A DNA stretch of 5,199 nucleotides from Alphaproteobacteria bacterium (GTDB taxonomy: Bacteria; Pseudomonadota; Alphaproteobacteria; Rhizobiales; Hyphomicrobiaceae). The translations under genes were made by a program, and so were the position numbers. Positions within the stretch are counted from its first letter, which is position 1. Every line of letters begins with the position of its first letter. Shown in pieces: positions 1 to 4,296 of this stretch. The stretch covers positions 1 to 5,199 of the forward strand of contig VBAB01000323.1 of the NCBI GenBank assembly GCA_005888525.1. The letters run 5' to 3'. The notes under the pieces were generated by a model that had not been told where the DNA came from, searched no databases, and saw only the letters and a program-made list of their open reading frames with translations.

Positions 1-730
1 GAAAGCGAAATTCGTGATGATAGGGTTCCCCACCCTCCGTCAAACGCTTCTGCTTGGCATCGCTGGCTTCCAGGTCCTCGAAGGGCACCCGCTTGCGCAA
101 CTCTTCGGCCGAAACGACTCGTGTTTCCTCAGGAAGGCCGAGCAGACGGGCCTCTTGAGCATCGATGACGGCCTGGGCGCCACTAAGATCGGCCTCAAAG
201 GTCCCCATCTGTGCCGCGTCCAAGGCCAACCGCAGGCGACGCTCGTTCTCATGCAGTGCATCCTCCGTCTCTTTCAGATGCGTGATGTCGATGACGGTGC
301 CGATGGAGCGTACTGGCTTTGGGCCATCGGGGGTATCGCGATAGATCCGCCGTCCGTGCACGGACACCCACCGAACAGTGCCGTCGCCACGCACGACACG
401 GTGCACGCCTCTCCATTTTCCCCTGTCGGCAGATCTGGATGCAGTTTCGACACTGGTTCGCACCGTGGCCTGGTCACGTTCATCAAACAATCGTGAGGCC
501 TGGGCGAAGGTCATCTCTGTCCCCACGGGAAGACCCAGGATTCGGCACAGCTCCGGCGAGAAGCGGGTTCGATCACATTCCAAATCAGTTTGATAAATAC
601 CGACGCCGCCGACTTGAACGGCTAGGCGCAGCAGTTCATCAACCTCACCTGCGTCTTCATCGCGAGCGCGCCTATCGGCTGGCTTGTCCCCGCCGCCAGC
701 CAAGACCCGAAACTTGCGAGGTGCTTTCAT
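1..730 (-). CDS. Tandem PAS-domain sensory protein, N-terminal part (probable sensor kinase), cut by left edge
   Basis: Reading the minus strand leftwards gives an uninterrupted frame of 243 codons that is still open at base 1. Residues 1-34 are a charged linker. A first PAS fold of the PAS_3 type spans about 35-158: GVGIYQTDLE near 43, RFSPELCRILGLP at 56-68, a VVRGDGTVRWVSVHGRRIYRD strand pair near 112-132, and a PAC-like end GTVIDITHLKETEDAL at 144-159. A second PAS starts near 164 (RRLRLALDAAQMGTFEADLS) and is cut at the edge. PAS domains sense small ligands, redox state or light, and pass the signal to an attached output domain. No membrane segment is seen, so a cytoplasmic protein is likely. 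The output domain lies outside the window; a histidine kinase (possibly HWE type) is the usual partner, but a diguanylate cyclase is possible. The start is uncertain: ATG at 730 lacks a clear ribosome binding site, and an in-frame GTG at 751 is the alternative. The frame is closed by a TAA near 835. Confidence 0.85.
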   Translation of the reverse strand, partial: MKAPRKFRVLAGGGDKPADRRARDEDAGEVDELLRLAVQVGGVGIYQTDLECDRTRFSPELCRILGLPVGTEMTFAQASRLFDERDQATVRTSVETASRSADRGKWRGVHRVVRGDGTVRWVSVHGRRIYRDTPDGPKPVRSIGTVIDITHLKETEDALHENERRLRLALDAAQMGTFEADLSGAQAVIDAQEARLLGLPEETRVVSAEELRKRVPFEDLEASDAKQKRLTEGGEPYHHEFRF

Positions 731-751
731 GCGACTGGGCGCGTCAGTCAC

Positions 752-962
752 GATCTCAACTCGTTGGAACTCCCGGCCTTCACTATCTTGCCTGCAACTA
801 CTCTCGGGAGTGGCATGTGTGAGCCAATATGGTTAGCTCCTCGAAGTGTCCACCAAATGTGACCATGAGAATATTGGGGTAAACCCTGGCCCAATTACTG
901 GGGTAAACCCCAACGCCCCGCGCCTCCGAGACGGGAGCGCCACCGCGGATCTTCCGTGCTCA
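752..962. other. Gene-free stretch upstream of the PAS gene
   Basis: I see no credible gene on either strand here. The stretch would hold the promoter of the minus-strand PAS gene, although no convincing -35/-10 pair can be named. Its clearest structure is the TGGGGTAAACCC direct repeat at 875-910. The segment from about 847 (TGTCCACCAAATGTGACCA) through the repeats resembles in style the terminal region of IS21-family elements, which begin with TG and carry repeated blocks ending in TGACCA. No transposase is present, so this is only a suggestion. The kinase fragment begins abruptly just to the right. Confidence 0.4.
875..910. repeat. 12-base direct repeat, two copies 24 bases apart
   Basis: TGGGGTAAACCC occurs exactly at 875-886 and again at 899-910. 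Each copy is preceded by an AAT-containing stretch. Each copy is itself almost palindromic (GGGGT-AA-ACCCC in the second). The segment ATTGGG (873-878) is also complementary to CCCAAT (890-895), so an inverted repeat is embedded between the copies. Possible roles are tandem sites for a dimeric regulator, or part of the multi-repeat end of a lost insertion sequence. The sequence does not decide between these. Confidence 0.6.
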
Positions 963-1148
963 ATGGCAGCCGTAATCATCGGCATGGCAGAGCTGGCCGC
1001 CGCCCGTGTTGCGGCCGATCCGAAACTCTCGGCGATGATCAAGCAGATCGACGAGGCCGCCGAGCGCGGCGCTCAGTTGGTGCAGCGGATGCTCGCCTTT
1101 GCTCGCAAGCAACCCCTGGAACAGCGCATCCTTGACTTGAACGACGCC
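963..1148 (+). pseudogene. Orphan fragment of a histidine-kinase dimerisation domain
   Basis: The plus-strand frame encodes about 61 residues resembling the part of a HisKA domain just after the phospho-accepting histidine. It includes AAVIIGMAEL, then DPKLSAMIKQIDEAAERGAQ, then LVQRMLAFARKQPLE and ILDLND. In hybrid sensor kinases this follows an HDFNNLLTVI-type H-box and precedes the linker to the ATPase domain. Here the H-box with its histidine is missing, the match stops after LDLND near 1148, and no ATPase domain follows. It therefore cannot work as a kinase and is best read as a scar of a deleted gene. It lies in the same open frame (846-1691) as the downstream membrane protein, but nothing suggests a real fusion. 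It points opposite to the PAS gene on the left, so it is not simply that gene's missing end. Confidence 0.7.
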
Positions 1149-1169
1149 TCAAGCGTGCGGCGGGTATGT

Positions 1170-1183
1170 TGGAATGCACTCCA
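1170..1183. promoter_or_regulatory. Imperfect 14-base palindrome upstream of the membrane protein gene
   Basis: TGGAATGCACTCCA is symmetric apart from one mismatched pair. It lies about 85 bases before the ATG at 1269, inside the 120 bases of otherwise featureless DNA between the kinase fragment and that gene. The place and symmetry would suit an operator, but a palindrome this short can arise by chance. Confidence 0.15.
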
Positions 1184-1256
1184 GGTGCCTATGCGGCTCG
1201 ACAATGCCGTCGCGCGATGCTCTCCTTCGAGGTCTGTTGACCCCTCCCGTCACAAC

Positions 1257-1262
1257 AAGGAA
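1257..1262 (+). promoter_or_regulatory. Ribosome binding site for the small membrane protein gene
   Basis: AAGGAA lies before the ATG at 1269, with AGGA at 1258-1261 and a 7-base spacer. This supports 1269 as the true start over the longer in-frame reading that would begin at 846 and run through the kinase fragment. Confidence 0.6.
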
Positions 1263-1268
1263 GACCAC

Positions 1269-1691
1269 ATGGCTGCCGTCGCCCGCATTGCTCACCGCGA
1301 AGAATGGCTCAGCATACTGATTGCGCTCGGCACCACGGTCGGATCGGTAGCTTCATTCTGGCTTGCACCAACCTACCAACCGGCAAGCGGCCTTGCCTGG
1401 ACGCTCGCGGGATGGTTCGCGTTTGGCTATCTGTTCTTTCAGACACTCTTCCTGCTCGTGTCGGCGACCCAGGGCAAAGCGCTCGGCGTTTCCGACCCGA
1501 TCGTCGCAAGCTTTCCATTCGTGGCGGGTTTGGTCGTCGTGGCAGCATGGCTGCTGGGTCGCCTGCCCCTCTCGCACTTTCAACTCAACGGCCTGGCTTT
1601 CCTGTTGGCGACGACGCTCGCTGAGTTCTTCCTGACAGTGTGGATACGCATCGTTGTCAACCGTCGTGCTGCTGTTGTTGACTCCAGATGA
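1269..1691 (+). CDS. Small four-helix inner-membrane protein of unknown function
   Basis: This is a 140-residue protein with four clear hydrophobic segments, at about 13-33, 42-66, 75-96 and 107-130. The short N-terminus (MAAVARIAHREEW) and the C-terminus (RIVVNRRAAVVDSR) carry positive charges, so both ends are probably cytoplasmic by the positive-inside rule. The loops are short and no catalytic or metal-binding motif is visible. There is one acidic residue in the last helix (E119) and an Asp-Pro at the start of the third. I do not recognise the family. The ATG has a good AAGGAA ribosome binding site, and the gene ends in TGA at 1691. It converges with the CBS gene about 100 bases away and has no same-strand neighbour, so it is probably transcribed alone. 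The hydrophobic periodicity and the ribosome binding site make a real gene likely. Confidence 0.75.
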   Translation: MAAVARIAHREEWLSILIALGTTVGSVASFWLAPTYQPASGLAWTLAGWFAFGYLFFQTLFLLVSATQGKALGVSDPIVASFPFVAGLVVVAAWLLGRLPLSHFQLNGLAFLLATTLAEFFLTVWIRIVVNRRAAVVDSR

Positions 1692-1739
1692 CTGTTTGCT
1701 CGATCCGCGGCATCGGCCGGCACAGACCCTCCATCCCCC

Positions 1740-1754
1740 GCGGGTAGATCCCGC
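1740..1754. terminator. Weak hairpin between convergent genes
   Basis: GCGGG-TAGAT-CCCGC forms a perfect 5-base GC stem with a 5-base loop. It sits in the 104-base spacer where the membrane protein gene (plus) and the CBS gene (minus) converge. The location suits a terminator serving both, but no T-tract follows on either strand, so the call is weak. Nothing else is seen in the spacer. Confidence 0.2.
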
Positions 1755-1795
1755 TCTAGCGCCTCACACGCTGCCGCGGCCGCCAATACGTGACG

Positions 1796-2251
1796 TCATC
1801 GATCCTGCACAGGGTCGCGGTCGGTGTGGCTTGCAAATGCGCGCAGCAGATTTGTCTGTTGCAGAAGGTCGTCCGTGCGATGGTTCAAGACATCGCGAAT
1901 GCTGATCATGCCAACGAGGCGTCCGCTCTCCTCCACCGGAATGTGGCGAATGTTGCGCGCGCGCATCGTTGAGGCGACACTTGCCACACTGTCATGGGGG
2001 GAGCACGTGACCACGGTCTTGGTCATCAGCTCCGAGACCGGCAGCGTGTGCAGCTCGGCCTTATGGATCGCGAGCCCATAGGCGATATCACGCTCTGAAA
2101 TCACGCCGTCAACCATCGTTCCGTCCCTGCTGACGATCGCGGCGCCGATGCGGTTCTCGCGCAGGCGCTGTGAAAGCGCGCCAATCGTTTCGGAAGGCTT
2201 GATGGTGACGACGGCGGAACCCTTTGCCAAAAGAATGTCCGAGACCTTCAC
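1796..2251 (-). CDS. Stand-alone tandem CBS-domain protein
   Basis: This 151-residue protein is made almost entirely of two CBS motifs, roughly 8-60 and 73-125, which together form one Bateman module. The conserved motifs are GVISERDI at 49-56 and GMISIRDVL at 114-122; each has the Ser-x-x-Asp arrangement used to bind the ribose and phosphate of adenine nucleotides. IGAAIVS (35-41) and IRHIPVEE (101-108) are the usual core strands. Such proteins sense AMP, ATP or related ligands and act as regulators; the partner cannot be read from the sequence. No membrane segment or catalytic domain is present, so it is likely cytoplasmic. The start is GTG at 2251, with an AGGAG 7 bases upstream. Its C-terminal tail after 125 is polar. 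The 170 bases separating it from the next minus-strand gene upstream show no other gene. Confidence 0.93.
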   Translation of the reverse strand: MKVSDILLAKGSAVVTIKPSETIGALSQRLRENRIGAAIVSRDGTMVDGVISERDIAYGLAIHKAELHTLPVSELMTKTVVTCSPHDSVASVASTMRARNIRHIPVEESGRLVGMISIRDVLNHRTDDLLQQTNLLRAFASHTDRDPVQDR

Positions 2252-2258
2252 GACACTA

Positions 2259-2263
2259 CTCCT
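2259..2263 (-). promoter_or_regulatory. Ribosome binding site of the CBS gene
   Basis: On the minus strand AGGAG stands 7 bases before the GTG at 2251. It fixes this GTG as the start although it is not an ATG. Confidence 0.75.
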
Positions 2264-2421
2264 GCAACCGGTTTCGTCTTCGCACTGCGCAGGTCACGCT
2301 TGCACTTCGTTGTGGCGACGAATCTATCCAATGAGCCTCGTCTCGGCAAACTTTCGCCGCCGCCCAGAGAACGCCGGGGTCTCCGATGAAGTCCGCGGCC
2401 GTCGTCTGCGACCCATCGGGT

Positions 2422-2721
2422 TCATTGCGGATCCTTCTTCCCGCCCTCGCGCGCCTTGTCTTTGCGCTTGCCATCCTTCGCCCCATCCGCGGGCTTTGCC
2501 TTCTTCGCTGCCCGACTTTTCGGACCAGCCTCTTCGGACGACTCCGAGCGACCCGGAAGAGCGCCCGGCACCGAGTTCGATTTCTTGTCTTCAGCAACTC
2601 GCTCGTGGACGAAACTTCGTTGCTGGCGTGCAATCCCACTCGGCTCGTGGGGCGTAGCATGTAATCCTGACACTGCAGCCGTGCTCGCGACAGCAGCGAT
2701 CAACGCCATATGCAAGGACAT
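2422..2721 (-). CDS. Small exported lysine-rich protein of unknown function
   Basis: This is a 99-residue protein. Residues 1-22 (MSLHMALIAAVASTAAVSGLHA) look like a signal peptide with a hydrophobic core and an A-x-A-like end (L-H-A), although the N-region has histidines instead of Lys/Arg. The mature part is polar and probably disordered. After residue 65 it becomes very rich in Lys, Arg, Ala, Gly and Asp (KSRAAKKAKPADGAKDGKRK and on), giving a strongly basic tail. No cysteines or catalytic motifs are seen. The ATG at 2721 is preceded by GAGG at a 7-base spacing. Longer in-frame starts (ATG 2763, TTG 2790) would add a charged N-terminus, but they lack a well-placed ribosome binding site. 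A periplasmic or surface protein binding acidic polymers is conceivable, but no function is claimed. Several other frames are open here, so the gene is less certain than its neighbours. Confidence 0.6.
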   Translation of the reverse strand: MSLHMALIAAVASTAAVSGLHATPHEPSGIARQQRSFVHERVAEDKKSNSVPGALPGRSESSEEAGPKSRAAKKAKPADGAKDGKRKDKAREGGKKDPQ

Positions 2722-2728
2722 GTGTTTG

Positions 2729-2732
2729 CCTC
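2729..2732 (-). promoter_or_regulatory. Ribosome binding site of the exported Lys-rich protein
   Basis: GAGG on the minus strand, 7 bases before the ATG at 2721, favours this start over the longer in-frame options. Confidence 0.5.
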
Positions 2733-2854
2733 GCGTTCCATTGGTCTCAACAGTCTCGTGCATCTTCTTGCAGGGTATCGCTGCGAGCAAGAGAACACCT
2801 CTTGCCGTTGCCCGAACGCCCCCAGTCTAGGCCATGCGGAGCCCGCAGCAACAG

Positions 2855-2878
2855 CCGGCAATCACGCGGTCCTGCCGG
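2855..2878 (-). terminator. Inverted repeat downstream of the PilZ gene
   Basis: CCGGCA (2855-2860) pairs with TGCCGG (2873-2878) across a 12-base loop. It lies about 50 bases beyond the PilZ stop codon in the 203-base spacer before the exported-protein gene. It could help end the glycosyltransferase-PilZ transcript, but the loop is long and no T-tract follows. No other feature is seen in 2722-2924. Confidence 0.2.
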
Positions 2879-2924
2879 GCCCACCACCGATGAATCACGT
2901 CGGCAGCGTGGCGATGCGGGCTGC

Positions 2925-3233
2925 TCAAATCGGCGCCGCTCTGTACAGTTCTAGCAATTTCTTTCTGCCGACTCTTCCGGGACTATCGATGAAGGCAAAA
3001 CCAACCCCGTCCACACGGCGCCATCTCACCTCGCATTCGAAGATGTCGCCGGTTTTCTCGATCAACAGGAAGACACGGCTGGGAACGAGATCGTAGTTGG
3101 AGCTACTCACTCGCGCTCCGCCCTCTGACAGGTCGGTGATCACACACCTCAGGTTGCATCGACCGTCCAGCGACAGCAACCTACCGTCTAGCCGGATCTC
3201 GATGCGTGGATGAGCGCGCTGGTTTTGGATCAC
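2925..3233 (-). CDS. PilZ domain protein, probable cyclic-di-GMP receptor
   Basis: This is a single-domain protein of 102 residues. It has both parts of the cyclic-di-GMP binding signature: RxxxR at residues 6-10 (RAHPR) and D-x-S-x-x-G at 34-39 (DLSEGG), followed by the PilZ beta-barrel strands (VFLLIEKTGDIFECEVRWRR, then GVGFAFID). PilZ proteins bind the second messenger and change the activity of a partner, often in motility or polysaccharide export. No other domain or membrane segment is visible. The start is GTG at 3233, the only reasonable one: an in-frame stop lies about 15 bases upstream and no ATG is available. Only a weak GGGG precedes it. The glycosyltransferase ends 72 bases upstream on the same strand, so shared transcription is possible and a role in controlling surface glycans is a fair inference. 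Confidence 0.93.
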   Translation of the reverse strand: MIQNQRAHPRIEIRLDGRLLSLDGRCNLRCVITDLSEGGARVSSSNYDLVPSRVFLLIEKTGDIFECEVRWRRVDGVGFAFIDSPGRVGRKKLLELYRAAPI

Positions 3234-3284
3234 GGCACCCCAGACCGTTCATCGATCCGTTTGGAGGCAGGATCGCACACAGTG

Positions 3285-3302
3285 CTGAATTGTTTCTGAA
3301 TT
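3285..3302. repeat. Short direct repeat between the glycosyltransferase and PilZ genes
   Basis: CTGAATT occurs at 3285-3291 and 3296-3302, an 11-base period close to one helical turn, in the 72-base gap ahead of the PilZ gene. It is AT-rich within GC-rich surroundings. It could be a regulator site or part of a PilZ promoter; chance is also possible. Confidence 0.3.
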
Positions 3303-3305
3303 CGC

Positions 3306-4100
3306 TCAGCCGCGCGGCGGGGACCGTTCGCGATCCGCCAGCATTCGTTCGTACATCTTGGCATCGCGCAGCCAGCGGCCATACGCGGAGATGGCAGCGA
3401 GCACGAGGCCATAGATGCCGGCTCGATACAGGCCGCGAAACAGATAGTGCTTCACAAAATAGAAGGGCCAGGCGAACAGCACGCGGGCGGCCACGGCCAC
3501 GCGCCCGGATGTCTTGCCGTCCCGGGCGCGCACTGTGCTGACCCGGTTCAGCTTCTCGACCAGGTGCGCCACGTCGCGGAAAGAGTAATGCAGGAGGTCG
3601 CCGGCCAGCCTGCCGACCTCGACCCCCGGCGGCACCTCGAACTGGTCCCACGCCTTGTGGTCGGGCGCGCGCACGACACGCCGATCGTAGAGCTTGCGCC
3701 GGTAGGCGACGGAGATATTGGCCCATGGCTTGCCGACGGGCGGCACCGTCAGGAGCCTCAGCTCGTAGATCGGCAACGGCGGCGGCCCGGCGACGAATAG
3801 CGCACGGATCTCGGCAGCCAGCGCCGGCGACACGACCTCGTCGGCGTCCAGATCGAGCACGAAGTCGTTGCGGCATTGGTCTTCGGCGAAGCGCTTCTGG
3901 CGGCCGTTGCCGAGCCACTCCTGACGGATCATGCGCGCTCCGGCAGCTTGCGCGATGGCCACCGTGGCGTCCTTGGAGCCGCTGTCGACGATCACGACCT
4001 CATCGACGACCTCACGCGCCGCGGCGACGACGCGGCCGAGGAGCCGCTCCTCGTTCAACGTGCGGATATAGCAGGAGATGGGTGCCGCCTGTTCACTCAT
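3306..4100 (-). CDS. Family 2 glycosyltransferase, WaaE/KdtX-like (LPS core or surface glycan)
   Basis: This protein of 264 residues has a GT-A type glycosyltransferase domain. Visible motifs are ISCYIRTLNEE at the N-terminus (8-18), VVIVDSGSKD at 35-44 (nucleotide-sugar site), GNGRQKRFAEDQCRND at 64-79, and LDADEVVSP at 84-92 with the DxD-type metal site D85-A-D87. The order and spacing match WaaE/KdtX-type enzymes, which add a sugar to the lipopolysaccharide inner core. The C-terminal part (about 195-250) has aromatic and hydrophobic stretches typical of this group and suggests attachment to the cytoplasmic face of the inner membrane. The donor and acceptor sugars cannot be deduced. ATG 4100 starts just before the first beta strand; ATGs at 4115 and 4142 are in frame, and none has a strong ribosome binding site. 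It lies upstream of the PilZ gene and diverges from the aminomutase gene. Confidence 0.9.
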   Translation of the reverse strand: MSEQAAPISCYIRTLNEERLLGRVVAAAREVVDEVVIVDSGSKDATVAIAQAAGARMIRQEWLGNGRQKRFAEDQCRNDFVLDLDADEVVSPALAAEIRALFVAGPPPLPIYELRLLTVPPVGKPWANISVAYRRKLYDRRVVRAPDHKAWDQFEVPPGVEVGRLAGDLLHYSFRDVAHLVEKLNRVSTVRARDGKTSGRVAVAARVLFAWPFYFVKHYLFRGLYRAGIYGLVLAAISAYGRWLRDAKMYERMLADRERSPPRG

Positions 4101-4292
4101 CCAGCTGCGCCCCATCGAGATTGCATCTTCGGGGCGCTGCATACGCTATTGGCGCATGCGTCGTCCAGTTCGGCCGCTGGAAAACGTCCCCCGCACTTGC
4201 AGATCGAGGCTGCGCCGACGCATAACACTGCCTCACCGAGGCAAGATCGTGCCGCCGTCTGACCAAGCTGTTCGCGCGTACATGAAACACTC
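4101..4292. promoter_or_regulatory. Divergent spacer between the glycosyltransferase and aminomutase genes
   Basis: This spacer must hold the start signals for both neighbours. On the plus strand TTGCAG (4197-4202) followed after 18 bases by CATAAC (4221-4226) is a loose sigma-70-like pair upstream of the aminomutase gene. No comparable pair stands out for the minus strand. A hairpin (4229-4243) lies just downstream of the putative -10. Other open frames here look like chance readings. Confidence 0.35.
4229..4243. promoter_or_regulatory. Perfect hairpin or operator-like palindrome
   Basis: TGCCTC-ACC-GAGGCA has a perfect 6-base stem and a 3-base loop, about 50 bases before the aminomutase ATG. 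It could be an operator overlapping the promoter start, or a hairpin in the 5' leader. There is no T-tract, so it is not a terminator. Confidence 0.3.
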
Positions 4293-4296
4293 ATGA
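4282..4296 (+). other. Four-codon frame overlapping the aminomutase start (possible chance)
   Basis: ATG AAA CAC TCA TGA (M-K-H-S-stop) overlaps the next start as ATGA at 4293-4296. The bases 4282-4292 and 4293-4303 are near-duplicates (9 of 11 identical), so this minimal frame repeats the first codons of the real gene (M-K-H) in another frame. It could couple translation or simply be the result of a tandem duplication. Neither start has a visible ribosome binding site. Confidence 0.25.

Noticed and set aside
14..822. Plus-strand open frames of 160 and 167 codons
   Set aside because: Both are antisense to the tandem-PAS gene, which shows clear domain motifs on the minus strand.
1132..1170. 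TTGACT and TATGTT as a promoter for the membrane protein gene
   Set aside because: The spacer is 27 bases, far from the usual 16-18, and the -35 part lies within the kinase fragment.
2256..2660. Minus-strand frame of 134 codons overlapping the exported-protein gene
   Set aside because: It ends just before the CBS gene and has no recognisable domain. The signal peptide and ribosome binding site support the other frame (2422-2721) instead. Some doubt remains because its last 50 codons look protein-like.
2148..2830. Plus-strand open frames across the CBS and exported-protein region
   Set aside because: They lack ribosome binding sites and motifs and are antisense to the better-supported minus-strand genes.
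3181..3918. Minus-strand open frame of 245 codons
   Set aside because: It is a shifted frame over the glycosyltransferase and PilZ genes, rich in Arg, Ala and Pro with no recognisable motif.
3725..4225. Plus-strand open frame of 166 codons
   Set aside because: It is antisense to the 5' half of the glycosyltransferase gene, with an Arg/Pro-rich composition typical of a shadow frame.
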